Of a DNA stretch of 64,000 nt, positions 1 through 8,493 are shown one piece after another. Origin of the DNA: Bacillota bacterium (GTDB taxonomy: Bacteria; Bacillota; Clostridia; Lachnospirales; Lachnospiraceae). Position 1 is the first letter of the stretch. Every line of letters starts with the position of its first letter. The stretch is from assembly GCA_023421075.1 (NCBI GenBank), contig JAEZUM010000051.1, forward strand, positions 1-64,000. The letters run 5' to 3'. Both the position numbers and the translations under genes were made by a program. The notes beneath the pieces are model-generated. The model made no database searches. It saw only the letters and a list, made by a program, of their open reading frames with translations, and was not told the DNA's origin.

Positions 1-34
1 TCTAGAAAAAGGTACACTGTAAACCCAACATTGA

Positions 35-235
35 TTATAATCTTGTTACGTTGATTGCCTGAGGACCCTTAGCTCCCTGAGTAACTTCGAACTGAACTTC
101 CTGGCCTTCTTCTAAAGACTTGAAGCCGTCCATGTTAAGACCACTGTAGTGTACGAATACATCGTTGCCCTGCTCGTCGGAGATAAATCCGAATCCTTTT
201 TGATTGTTGAACCACTTAACTGTACCTTTGTTCAT
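35..235 (-). CDS. csp: Cold-shock protein (CspA family)
   Basis: A 66-residue single-domain OB-fold protein that binds single-stranded RNA/DNA and melts mRNA structure. Both nucleic-acid motifs are visible: RNP1 as KGFGFIS near residues 13-19 and RNP2 as VFVHYS near 26-31. Length and the opening MNKGTVKWFN are typical of the family. The ATG follows a GGAGGAA ribosome site. It has its own SigA promoter (294-322) overlapping the end of the upstream ACT gene, and a short leader that begins with a hairpin. Identification is secure; which of several csp paralogues it is cannot be told. Confidence 0.97.
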   Translation of the reverse strand: MNKGTVKWFNNQKGFGFISDEQGNDVFVHYSGLNMDGFKSLEEGQEVQFEVTQGAKGPQAINVTRL

Positions 236-261
236 GTTAATTCCTCCAAAAAATTAAAAAT

Positions 262-290
262 AATAGGTTGTCAATATCTTTGACAACAAG
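262..290 (-). promoter_or_regulatory. Hairpin in the csp leader / possible terminator of the ACT gene
   Basis: Arms GTTGTCA (267-273) and TGACAAC (281-287) form a perfect 7-bp stem. On the minus strand they are followed by CTATTATTTTT. It could terminate the upstream ACT gene, or be the first structure of the csp leader, since the predicted start lies at its base. The sequence does not decide between these. Confidence 0.5.
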
Positions 291-293
291 TTC

Positions 294-322
294 ATGATAA
301 CACTCTTTCCATACCATGTCAA
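294..322 (-). promoter_or_regulatory. SigA promoter of csp
   Basis: On the minus strand TTGACA (317-322) is followed after 17 bp by TATCAT (294-299). This predicts a start near 287 and a leader of about 50 nt. The promoter overlaps the last codons of the ACT-domain gene, so csp can be transcribed independently of it. Confidence 0.65.
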
Positions 323-771
323 ATATTATTTGTCGACCAAATTCTCTCTTCATAAGCCTCAGAATCAGTACAAAGGCCGTATCCGTTCGAAATTAGTATT
401 TTGATCCCTTCGTCCAAATCCGACAGTTTCATTATGATAGAAGTGTTTTCACCTGCGGTGGTAAGGGTATACATATACTCTACACTGATATCCGCATCGG
501 AGAGGCATTTTAGAACCTCATGAAGTGTTCCGGGCTTCTGTGCAATCTTAACTGCGATTACATCAGTAAGCATTGCAGAAAAACCTTCCTCCTTGAGTAC
601 CTTTCTGCCACCCTCCGGATTTGACACGATCATTCGGAGCAAACCATATTCTGAGGTATCAGCAAGACTAAAGGATACAATATTAATATCGCTTTCTTTT
701 AGAGCTTCCGTTACACGTTCCAATCTGCCTCTGGTGTTCTCAATAAATACAGATAATTGCTTAATAACCAT
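319..771 (-). CDS. Tandem ACT-domain protein (second copy)
   Basis: 150 residues made of two ACT-like halves (about 1-70 and 71-140), the fold that binds amino acids in allosteric regulators. It begins MVIKQLSVFIEN and is a clear paralogue of the ACT protein at 2144-2569, which begins MIKQLSVFVQN. No catalytic domain is attached. It is the last gene of the paaK/ior cluster, 77 bp downstream of a phenylacetate-CoA ligase. A role sensing aromatic amino acids or aryl acids for this pathway is inferred from context only. A GGAGGAGG ribosome site precedes the ATG. Confidence 0.85.
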   Translation of the reverse strand: MVIKQLSVFIENTRGRLERVTEALKESDINIVSFSLADTSEYGLLRMIVSNPEGGRKVLKEEGFSAMLTDVIAVKIAQKPGTLHEVLKCLSDADISVEYMYTLTTAGENTSIIMKLSDLDEGIKILISNGYGLCTDSEAYEERIWSTNNI

Positions 772-848
772 AGTCCTCCTCCTTCTTTATAATGCATATA
801 CTCACTACACGTTCACTATATCTTATGTTGACTGTACACAATTTACAA

Positions 849-2147
849 TTAAATTAACTGCCTTTTATCAATTACACGTTTTGCTTTTCCTTCCGACCGC
901 TGAATCGTCTTCGGTTCGACCAGCTTTACCTTCACTGCAAGTCCCAGCGCAGATTGAAGTACATGCGTAATCTTCTTAGTGAGGCTTTCCAACTGCTTGA
1001 TTTCATCTGAGAAGAAACGTTCTTCCACCTCTACCTGAACCTCGAGTGTATCTAGGTTATTCACTCGGTCTACGATAAGCATATAATGGGGACTGGTCTC
1101 CGCAATTTCCAGTAGGGCCGCCTCTACCTGTGACGGGAATACATTTACTCCGCGAATAATCAGCATATCATCCGAACGACCTTTGAAGCGGTCGATCCGT
1201 GCTAAGGTTCTGCCACATTCACACTTATCATAGGAGATACTGGTTAGATCCTTAGTACGGTAACGGAATAAGGGCAGTGCTTCCTTGGTAATCGTCGTGA
1301 ACACCAACTCTCCAACCTCTCCCTCCTTACAGGGTTCGAGGGTATCGGGATTGATGATCTCCGGAACAAAGTGATCCTCATATACGTGAAGTCCTTTATG
1401 ATACTCACAGTCAGCGGCTACACCCGGTCCAAGTACCTCGCTTAGACCATAGATATCATATGCTTTAAGATTTAACTTCGCTTCAATCTCTTTCCTCATA
1501 TTCTCGGTCCAGGGCTCCGCACCGCAGATTGCGGCTTTCAGCTGAATATTACCGATCTGTCCTGCCTCCTCCAAGGTCTCAGCTATGTGAAGCAGATAAG
1601 ATGGGGTACAAGCAATTGCGGTTGCACCGAAGTCCTGCATCATAGTAATCAGCTTTTGAGTATTCCCGGTAGACATTGGGATTACTGTTGCACCCAGATT
1701 CTCAGCTCCATAATGAAGTCCAAGTCCTCCGGTGAAAAGTCCATAACCGTAAGCAACCTGTATCTTATCCTGTGCTCCAATCCCTGCCATGGCTAGTACT
1801 CTGGCTACACACTCCTGCCACAGGTCGATATCCTTGCGGGTATATCCGACCACGGTTGCCTTACCGGTCGTACCGGAGGAAGCATGGATTCGAACAACCT
1901 CAGACTCTGGAACTGCAAACAATCCAAAGGGATAATTATCTCTAAGGTCATTCTTTGTGGTAAACGGAAGCTTCTTCAGATCATCAATATCCTTGATATC
2001 GCCGGGCTCTAACCCCATCTGCTGCATCTTATTACGATAAAATGCGACACTATGGTATACGCGATCTACCATCTTAACCAATCGGGCACTCTGTAGCTTA
2101 TGAATTTCATCTCGACTCATACATTCCTTGGTTTCATTCCATATCAT
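849..2147 (-). CDS. paaK: Phenylacetate-CoA ligase (AMP-forming), copy 1
   Basis: 432-residue acyl-adenylate-forming enzyme that activates phenylacetate or related aryl acids to the CoA thioester, or runs in reverse to conserve energy. Visible signatures are the P-loop-like SSGTTGKATVVGYT near residue 90, YGLSE near 235 and the C-terminal DDMLIIRGVNVFPSQVE. Length fits the family. Its ATG overlaps the stop of the upstream ACT gene by 4 bp, indicating translational coupling. A second copy lies at 5149-6456 with the indolepyruvate oxidoreductase genes between. The exact aryl substrate cannot be read from sequence. Confidence 0.93.
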   Translation of the reverse strand: MIWNETKECMSRDEIHKLQSARLVKMVDRVYHSVAFYRNKMQQMGLEPGDIKDIDDLKKLPFTTKNDLRDNYPFGLFAVPESEVVRIHASSGTTGKATVVGYTRKDIDLWQECVARVLAMAGIGAQDKIQVAYGYGLFTGGLGLHYGAENLGATVIPMSTGNTQKLITMMQDFGATAIACTPSYLLHIAETLEEAGQIGNIQLKAAICGAEPWTENMRKEIEAKLNLKAYDIYGLSEVLGPGVAADCEYHKGLHVYEDHFVPEIINPDTLEPCKEGEVGELVFTTITKEALPLFRYRTKDLTSISYDKCECGRTLARIDRFKGRSDDMLIIRGVNVFPSQVEAALLEIAETSPHYMLIVDRVNNLDTLEVQVEVEERFFSDEIKQLESLTKKITHVLQSALGLAVKVKLVEPKTIQRSEGKAKRVIDKRQLI

Positions 2148-2569
2148 GCGATTACATCCTCCTGCTCAGCAACGATATATCCATGGTCCTTCAGGACGGC
2201 AGCTGTCTTTACAAGATCCTCCGTATTTACGATCATTAAAGGAGCCTTTCCACTACGAAGTACGATGGAGTAAATATAATTGACACCTAATTTTGCATTG
2301 GCGATTACACGCAGCATACCATCGAGTTCGCCGGGTTTATCCTCTAACTCAACTGCGACCGCCTCGGATACCTTCACTGCAAAGCCCTTATCACCCAGAA
2401 CTTCCTTTGCTTTCTCCGGCTGATCTACAACAATGCGAAGGATTGCAAATTCAGGTGTATCAAAGGATGCGATTGCTCTCAGGTTGATTGTGTTATCCTT
2501 TAATACTGAAGTTACATTTGCTAAACTACCGATCTCATTTTGTACAAATACAGAAAGCTGTTTGATCAT
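2144..2569 (-). CDS. Tandem ACT-domain protein (first copy)
   Basis: 141 residues with two ACT halves (about 1-68 and 69-140), the small-molecule-sensing fold. No enzyme domain is fused. It overlaps the start of the downstream phenylacetate-CoA ligase by 4 bp, so the two are probably made together and may interact. ACT proteins are often seen beside clostridial and archaeal paaK/ior genes; a regulatory subunit function is inferred. It is similar in sequence to the ACT protein at 319-771, suggesting an old duplication. Confidence 0.87.
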   Translation of the reverse strand: MIKQLSVFVQNEIGSLANVTSVLKDNTINLRAIASFDTPEFAILRIVVDQPEKAKEVLGDKGFAVKVSEAVAVELEDKPGELDGMLRVIANAKLGVNYIYSIVLRSGKAPLMIVNTEDLVKTAAVLKDHGYIVAEQEDVIA

Positions 2570-2665
2570 TGTAATACCCCCTTTTCGATATTATCCTAGC
2601 TTCCGCTTCAGCCTCTATTCCATGCATTTCGGTCGGATCCAAGGCTGTTCTTTTTATCTGCGGTA

Positions 2666-3244
2666 TTAATCTGATAATAAATGATAGCCTACTTCAAAAG
2701 CCTTTTTGTTGATTTCAATTGTCTTAGGCGGTACTGTCTCCTCAATTACCTTCAGCCACTCCTCTTCCCCGAAATTCATGTGCTGTGCCGCGATACCAAG
2801 GACGATGATGTTGAAAACCTTGCTGTTACCCAGCTTTTTTGCTTCTTCTAAGGCATCCACTTTATATACCCGATGATGCTTGCTAAGCTCTTCCAAAATA
2901 TTCTCCGGGTATTTGGCTGCTCCAATGACTACAGGCATCGGATCGACACGGCTGTCATTCACAACGATTGCACCGTTTTCCTTAAGAAAATGAGCATATC
3001 GCAGAGCTTCCAATCGCTCGAAGGCGATCAATACATCGGCCTGCCCTTCTTCCACAACCGGCTCATACACCTTATCGCCGTACCGTACGAAGGTAACAAC
3101 ACTTCCACCTCTTTGTGCCATACCATGTACCTCAGAGAGCTTGACATCGTATCCTGCTTGAATCGTCAGGGCACCTAATATTCTACTGGTAAGCAGCGTT
3201 CCCTGTCCGCCTACTCCAACAATCATTATATTCTTTGTCTCCAT
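2666..3244 (-). CDS. iorB: Indolepyruvate:ferredoxin oxidoreductase, beta subunit
   Basis: 192-residue gamma-type domain of a 2-oxoacid:ferredoxin oxidoreductase. With IorA it oxidatively decarboxylates aryl pyruvates (from Trp, Phe, Tyr) to aryl-acetyl-CoA, reducing ferredoxin. The N-terminal IMIVGVGGQGTLLTSRI is the diagnostic nucleotide-site motif. The ATG at 3244 is chosen over an in-frame one 8 codons upstream because GGAGGAGG sits 5 nt before it. It begins 13 nt after the iorA stop, so the two are co-translated. Confidence 0.95.
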   Translation of the reverse strand: METKNIMIVGVGGQGTLLTSRILGALTIQAGYDVKLSEVHGMAQRGGSVVTFVRYGDKVYEPVVEEGQADVLIAFERLEALRYAHFLKENGAIVVNDSRVDPMPVVIGAAKYPENILEELSKHHRVYKVDALEEAKKLGNSKVFNIIVLGIAAQHMNFGEEEWLKVIEETVPPKTIEINKKAFEVGYHLLSD

Positions 3245-3257
3245 GGTGTCCTCCTCC

Positions 3258-4997
3258 TTATAGCTCATTCAGCTTGATGGCACTAAACTTACAAGCCGTC
3301 TCACATAAGCCACAACCATTGCACATGGTTTCATTTATTGCAATGATTCCATTATCTAGCTTGGTAATCGCGGGACAACCGGGTTTCATACACATTCCGC
3401 ACTTCTTACAAGCCTCCGGAAGAATTTGATACTGTTTCTTCACAGGAGCTTTGCTTAACAGAACACAGGGAGCTTTTGCGATAATTACCGCAACCTCATC
3501 CATTGCAGTGGCCTCTTTGATCACCTTTTCCAGCCTCTGAATATCGAAGGCATTTACCTCATACACATGATTTACACCTACTGCTTTACAAAGAGTAGCA
3601 AGATCAACCGCATAAGCATCTTCACCCTTTAAGGTCTTTCCCGTAGCGGCATGGTCCTGATGACCGGTCATACCGGTGGTGGAATTATCCAGAATCATCA
3701 CAGTACCGGTTCCGTTATTGTACACCATATTAATCAGAGAATTAATTCCGGTATGCATAAAGGTTGAATCACCGATCACTGCTACCCAGTTCTTGATATA
3801 ATCCTTACCTTTAGCCTTCTCCATTCCATGAAGGGTAGAAATACTAGCACCCATACATACCGTAGTATCAACTACGCTAAGCGGTGCTACTGCTCCTAAG
3901 GTATAGCAGCCGATGTCACCTGCACCGTGGATCTTCAATTTATTCAGAATAGAATACACACTTCTGTGAGGGCAGCTCGGACACAGGATCGGAGGACGAT
4001 TCGGTACCTGTGCAGGATGAACCAGCTTCAGCTTCTCCCCGGCAATTGCTTTACGGAGCAGATTGGCCGAATATTCTCCTTGCACCGTAAGAATTTCCTT
4101 ACCTACCGCCTTGATTCCCCAGGATTTCACCTGTTCCTCAATAATTGGATCCAATTCTTCGATAATATATAAGCGGTCAACCTTCGCTGCGAATTCCTCA
4201 ATCAATCCTCTGGGCAAAGGGTTCACAATTCCCAATTTCAAAACACTGGCTTCCGGGAACGCTTCCTTTACATATTGATAAGGAATTCCGGAGGTGATAA
4301 AACCTATTTTTGTATCCTGATATTCTACCTTATTAATTGAGAAATTACAGCCATCCTTCTCCAGCGCATTTTCTCTGCTCTCAACAACAAGATGCCGTCC
4401 CTTCGCATTGCCGGGCATCATAACATTTTTGGCGATATCCCTCACATACGGCTTGTCTTCGACCTCAACCCTGTCATTCAGTTCAACCATTCCCTGAGAG
4501 TGAGACAATCTTGTGGTGGAACGCACAATTACCGGTGTATCGTATTTCTCACTTAGATCGAAGGCAAATTTCACAAATTCTTTGGCTTCATTACTATCCG
4601 CCGGTTCCAGTACCGGAACCTTCGCTGCTCTTGCAATGGCCCTGGTATCCTGCTCATTCTGTGAGCTGTACAGACCAGGATCATCTGCAATAATTGCTAC
4701 AAGACCACCTGTTACACCAATATAGGAAACGGTGAAAAGTGGATCCGCAGCTACATTAAGTCCTACATGCTTCATGGAAGCAAGGGCTCTGACACCGCTA
4801 ATAGAGGCACCGATCGCCACCTCCATTGCCACCTTCTCGTTTGGCGACCATTCGGAATAAATCTCATCATATTTCACGATATTTTCACTGATTTCAGTAC
4901 TGGGTGTGCCCGGATATGCAGCTGATACTTTACATCCTGCCTCATACGCACCTCGTGCAAATGCCTCATTTCCCAGCATAATTACTTTTTCTGCCAC
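3258..4997 (-). CDS. iorA: Indolepyruvate:ferredoxin oxidoreductase, alpha subunit
   Basis: 579-residue catalytic subunit. The N-terminal pyrimidine-binding half contains AAYPGTPSTEIS. The TPP-binding half has GDIGCYTLGA and GDSTFMHTGINSL. Two [4Fe-4S] motifs close the protein: CKKCGMCMKPGCP and CNGCGLCETAC. The GTG at 4997 (reading VAEKVIML) is preferred because AAAGGAGAT precedes it. It is followed directly by iorB. Together with the flanking CoA ligases it forms a ferredoxin-linked route for aromatic amino acid fermentation, giving arylacetates plus reduced ferredoxin and ATP. Confidence 0.96.
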   Translation of the reverse strand: MAEKVIMLGNEAFARGAYEAGCKVSAAYPGTPSTEISENIVKYDEIYSEWSPNEKVAMEVAIGASISGVRALASMKHVGLNVAADPLFTVSYIGVTGGLVAIIADDPGLYSSQNEQDTRAIARAAKVPVLEPADSNEAKEFVKFAFDLSEKYDTPVIVRSTTRLSHSQGMVELNDRVEVEDKPYVRDIAKNVMMPGNAKGRHLVVESRENALEKDGCNFSINKVEYQDTKIGFITSGIPYQYVKEAFPEASVLKLGIVNPLPRGLIEEFAAKVDRLYIIEELDPIIEEQVKSWGIKAVGKEILTVQGEYSANLLRKAIAGEKLKLVHPAQVPNRPPILCPSCPHRSVYSILNKLKIHGAGDIGCYTLGAVAPLSVVDTTVCMGASISTLHGMEKAKGKDYIKNWVAVIGDSTFMHTGINSLINMVYNNGTGTVMILDNSTTGMTGHQDHAATGKTLKGEDAYAVDLATLCKAVGVNHVYEVNAFDIQRLEKVIKEATAMDEVAVIIAKAPCVLLSKAPVKKQYQILPEACKKCGMCMKPGCPAITKLDNGIIAINETMCNGCGLCETACKFSAIKLNEL

Positions 4998-5079
4998 TAT
5001 GTAAATCTCCTTTCCTATGTATAACAAATAGCAAGCCGAACTCAGGCAGATAAACTAGCCATAGATCGTTCGTTTGACT

Positions 5080-5109
5080 TATTCTGTATATCCTTATTCT
5101 GTCTATCCT
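5080..5109 (-). repeat. 15-bp tandem repeat upstream of iorA
   Basis: Two adjacent 15-bp units (5080-5094 and 5095-5109), reading TATTCTGTATATCCT and TATTCTGTCTATCCT on the plus strand, differ at one base. They lie in the 151-bp gap between paaK copy 2 and iorA. No function is visible. Confidence 0.6.
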
Positions 5110-5148
5110 TATCCTAACACATATGTAATTTATTGCAAAGTGACAATT

Positions 5149-6456
5149 TTATAAATCCTTACGCAGATCGGTAACTCTCTTTGCTTTCCCTTCAAATCGC
5201 TGAAGACTTCTCGGCGCCACCAGCTTAATCGTTGCATCAAGACCCAGAACGACTCTGAGACTTGACTTAATCTTACGTTCCAGCTCTCCCAGCTTTGCAT
5301 AGGAATCCAATAAGGATTCGTCCGCTAATTCCACCTTGATCTCCATATAATCGAGGAAATTCTTACGGTCAACCACAATCTCATAATGTGCTCCGATTTC
5401 AGGAACCTTCAATAGCACTTCCTCAATCTGAGACGGGAACACATTCACACCGCGTATGATAAGCATATCATCGGAGCGTCCGGACAGATTCTCCATTCGA
5501 ACCGTAGTTCTTCCGCATTTGCACGGCTCATACATCAGTCTCGAGATGTCCTTGGTACGATAACGAATCAAAGGAAGCGCTTCTTTCGAAATACAGCTTA
5601 TGACCAATTCACCCTTTGACCCTGGAGGAAGTACTTCTCCGGTCTCGGGATCAATAATCTCAGGAATGAAATGATCCTCATTGATATGCATTCCACAGAG
5701 CTCAAGGCATTCGCCGGATACACCGGGTCCAATCAGCTCACTCATACCGTAATTCTGGGTTACCTTCATATCACGGCCCCAAAGCTTATACATCTCTTCG
5801 CGCATGGGCTCGGTCATTCCCTCCCCACCGAATAAACCGATCTTTACCTTCAGGTCCTTCGAAGGATTAAAGCCCATCTGGTGAGCTACCTCACCGATAT
5901 GGAGAGCATAAGAGGGTGTCGCTACTAAGAGTGTGGTCTCAAAATCCTGCATATACATAATCTGCTTCTGCGTATTGCCGGACGAGGTAGGACATACGGT
6001 CGCTCCGATATTCTCCAATCCATAATGCAGGCCCAGAGCTCCGGTAAACATGCCATAACCAAAGCAAATTTGGGCTACATCCTCCTCAGTCGCACCGCCC
6101 ATAGCAGCAATTCTGGATACACATTCTGTCCATGTCTCCAGATCCTTCTTTGTATAGCCAACAACGGTAGGTTTTCCTGTGGTTCCGGAAGAAGCGTGGA
6201 TTCGCACCAACTCCTTCTTTGGAACGGTAAATAGTCCAAAGGGATAGTTATCTCTTAGATCCTTTTTATTGGTAAAGGGTAATCTCCTCAGATCCTCTAG
6301 ACTCTTTACATCCTCCGGTTTAATTCCTGCTTCCTCCATCTTTGCCCGATACGCCGGTACCTTATCATATACTCTGGATACCGTTTCCTTCAGTCTCTGT
6401 AGTTGAAGCACTTCCATTTCCTTTCTCGGAAGCATCTCTTCCTTTGCCCAAATCAT
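5149..6456 (-). CDS. paaK: Phenylacetate-CoA ligase (AMP-forming), copy 2
   Basis: 435 residues with the adenylate-forming signatures SSGTTGKPTVVGYT, the YGMSE loop and DDMLIIRGVNVFPSQIE near the C-terminus. It is a paralogue of the ligase at 849-2147. The start at 6456 (MIWAKEE) is chosen because GGGAGGAT lies 5 nt upstream and the copy-1 protein begins MIWNETK; the reading frame stays open further upstream through a duplicated leader. It heads the ior/paaK cluster. The two copies may prefer different aryl acids, which is inference. Confidence 0.93.
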   Translation of the reverse strand: MIWAKEEMLPRKEMEVLQLQRLKETVSRVYDKVPAYRAKMEEAGIKPEDVKSLEDLRRLPFTNKKDLRDNYPFGLFTVPKKELVRIHASSGTTGKPTVVGYTKKDLETWTECVSRIAAMGGATEEDVAQICFGYGMFTGALGLHYGLENIGATVCPTSSGNTQKQIMYMQDFETTLLVATPSYALHIGEVAHQMGFNPSKDLKVKIGLFGGEGMTEPMREEMYKLWGRDMKVTQNYGMSELIGPGVSGECLELCGMHINEDHFIPEIIDPETGEVLPPGSKGELVISCISKEALPLIRYRTKDISRLMYEPCKCGRTTVRMENLSGRSDDMLIIRGVNVFPSQIEEVLLKVPEIGAHYEIVVDRKNFLDYMEIKVELADESLLDSYAKLGELERKIKSSLRVVLGLDATIKLVAPRSLQRFEGKAKRVTDLRKDL

Positions 6457-6461
6457 GCCAA

Positions 6462-6559
6462 ATCCTCCCTCATACTTATAAAATAGAAAATACAATTAAT
6501 GGAGGATTTTATCCTCCCTCATTCTTATAAAATAAAAAATACAATTATCGGAGGATTTT
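6462..6559 (-). repeat. 49-bp tandem duplication in the paaK copy 2 leader
   Basis: Segments 6462-6510 and 6511-6559 are direct, adjacent copies with four mismatches. Each carries a GGGAGGAT Shine-Dalgarno-like stretch on the minus strand and an AT-rich block. A third fragment, ATCCCCCCTCAT, follows at 6560. Only the innermost copy is next to the start codon. Confidence 0.9.
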
Positions 6560-6597
6560 ATCCCCCCTCATAATTTCTCTTTCACAATAGGCACTAA

Positions 6598-6643
6598 TAA
6601 GAAGCTGTCTCATCGTTTCTGTTTAAGATGAGTCAGCTTCTTA
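6598..6643 (-). terminator. Inverted repeat downstream of the sodium/solute symporter
   Basis: Arms 6598-6614 and 6627-6643 (TAAGAAGCTGTCTCATC and its complement) pair at 16 of 17 positions around a 12-nt loop. It lies 55 bp beyond the symporter stop on the minus strand. There is no clear T-run, so termination may be weak or factor-dependent. Confidence 0.55.
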
Positions 6644-6698
6644 TATAACTTCATATATGGATTACGATCCGATCACTAACCGGTAATGATGCACTATG

Positions 6699-8228
6699 TT
6701 ATGCTTCTTCGATGGATTTTTTAGTATGTACGGTAACCGTCTCCTCATAACAGGAAAATACTTCTCCTACCTTGCCCTGTTCCATCTTAGGTGTCATAAC
6801 ACTTACCAAGGGCACTATTATTAATCCGGTAACCATTGCTAAGGCTCCTGCATTAATCGGAGACGCAATGTATTTTAAGAACAAATTAGAAACGGTGATG
6901 CCCACACCGGTTGCAAAGCTTGCCCATACTGCAGCCTTGGTAACACGCTTCCAATAGAGACCATACAGAAATGGTGCCAGGAAGGATCCTGCCAAAGCAC
7001 CCCAGCTAATTCCCATAAGCTGCGCAATGAAGGTCGGAGGATCCAATGCAATTACAACGGAAAGTGTAATAAAACCTACGATTAATATTCTCATTGTAAG
7101 GATCTGTTTCTTTTCACTCATATTCTTAACAAGATTACCCTTGATAAAATCCAGTGTTATGGTAGAGCTGGAGGTCATTACCAGCGAGGCCAAGGTTGAC
7201 ATGGATGCAGATAATACCAATACAATAACGATTCCGATCAGAACATTCGGCAACGAGGATAATATATGAGGTACGATTGCATCAAAAGCAACGGATCCGT
7301 CCGCCTTATATATGGCTTCATTATCATAAAGTCTGCCAAAACCACCCAGGAAATAGCATCCTCCGGAGATAATTACAGCGAATACGGTTGAAATAATCGT
7401 ACCTGATTTTATGGATTTTTCGTTCTTTATAGTATAAAATTTATGTACCATCTGAGGAAGCCCCCAAGTACCTAATGATGTGAGAATTACAACGCCCAGA
7501 AGATTGATGGGATCAGGGCCGAAGAAGGAAACATAGGCACCTTGCATTCCTGCGGTAGCCGGTATCTCACTTTCAAACTGTGCCATACGCTGAATTGCTT
7601 CCAGAAATCCGCCATTGTTACCCAGTACAGCTGCTACAACTGCTATGATTCCCCCCAGCATAATAATACCCTGAATGAAGTCATTGATTGCTGTAGCCAT
7701 ATATCCACCAAGAATAACATAAACTCCGGTCAGTATTGCCATCGCAAGTACACAGATCCAATATGGTACATCAAAAGCCATTCCGAACAATCTGGATAAA
7801 CCATTATAAACAGAAGCGGTATACGGTACCAGGAAGATGAATGCAATCACGGAGGCAACAATTCGAATCGCCTTGCTGTCATATCTGCTGCCAAAGAAAT
7901 CCGGCATTGTTGTTGATTTCAGATGATGTGTCATAACCCTGGTTCTTCTGCCTAAAACAACCCAAGCCAATAAGCTTCCGATAAAAGCGTTGCCAATTCC
8001 GATCCAGGTAGCTGAGATCCCGTACTTCCAACCAAACTGTCCTGCATAGCCGACAAATACAACGGCGGAGAAATATGTGGTACCATATGCAAATGCAGTC
8101 AACCATGGGCCTACCGCTCTTCCCCCCAATACAAAGTCACCAACACTGGTGGTGTGCCTTCTTGCATAAAGACCAACCAATATCATGATGGTGAAAAATA
8201 TAATTAAAAACACCACTTTAACTAACAT
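6699..8228 (-). CDS. Sodium:solute symporter (SSS family)
   Basis: 509-residue polytopic membrane protein with about 13 hydrophobic helices, of the SSS/PutP family that couples solute uptake to sodium. Family features are the N-terminal GDFVLGGRAVGPWLTAFAYG and the central GGYMATAINDFIQG. The substrate cannot be assigned; proline, pantothenate and other organic acids are all transported by relatives. It lies 243 bp upstream of the paaK/ior cluster on the same strand, separated by an inverted repeat, so a link to aryl acid or amino acid uptake is only a guess. It has its own promoter at 8300-8328. Confidence 0.9.
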   Translation of the reverse strand: MLVKVVFLIIFFTIMILVGLYARRHTTSVGDFVLGGRAVGPWLTAFAYGTTYFSAVVFVGYAGQFGWKYGISATWIGIGNAFIGSLLAWVVLGRRTRVMTHHLKSTTMPDFFGSRYDSKAIRIVASVIAFIFLVPYTASVYNGLSRLFGMAFDVPYWICVLAMAILTGVYVILGGYMATAINDFIQGIIMLGGIIAVVAAVLGNNGGFLEAIQRMAQFESEIPATAGMQGAYVSFFGPDPINLLGVVILTSLGTWGLPQMVHKFYTIKNEKSIKSGTIISTVFAVIISGGCYFLGGFGRLYDNEAIYKADGSVAFDAIVPHILSSLPNVLIGIVIVLVLSASMSTLASLVMTSSSTITLDFIKGNLVKNMSEKKQILTMRILIVGFITLSVVIALDPPTFIAQLMGISWGALAGSFLAPFLYGLYWKRVTKAAVWASFATGVGITVSNLFLKYIASPINAGALAMVTGLIIVPLVSVMTPKMEQGKVGEVFSCYEETVTVHTKKSIEEA

Positions 8229-8299
8229 TTGACTACCTCTCTCCCTGTTCTTTATCCCTTCAACGCTTCAACGCTTTAAAGCATCGGCACTTTAAAGCA

Positions 8300-8328
8300 A
8301 TAATACCAAATATTAGGAGGCATGTCAA
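8300..8328 (-). promoter_or_regulatory. SigA promoter of the symporter gene
   Basis: Minus-strand TTGACA (8323-8328), a 17-bp spacer and TATTAT (8300-8305). Just downstream lie two CTTTAAAGCA repeats (8274-8283 and 8290-8299), each containing the palindrome CTTTAAAG, placed as an operator might be. Confidence 0.7.
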
Positions 8329-8374
8329 TAGAAAAATCGTCAAACTTTGTTAAATTTCCTGCAATGTCATGCGA

Positions 8375-8415
8375 AGAAAAAGACCCGGAGAAGCATTTCT
8401 GCCAATCCGGGTCTT
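8375..8415 (-). terminator. Rho-independent terminator of aspS-DUF1294
   Basis: A perfect 9-bp stem AAGACCCGG / CCGGGTCTT (8380-8388 and 8407-8415), followed on the minus strand by TTTTTCTTC. It ends the aspS-DUF1294 transcription unit. Confidence 0.85.
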
Positions 8416-8493
8416 GAATTATTATTATATATTTTAATGCATTTGTTATTCGTATACAATCGGACAGCCTTTTTATTCTTCGATCCCCTTCCA

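Noticed and set aside
593..970. A 125-codon plus-strand frame across the ACT and paaK genes, and many similar antisense frames throughout.
   Set aside because: They mirror well-supported genes on the other strand and show no ribosome sites or domain features.
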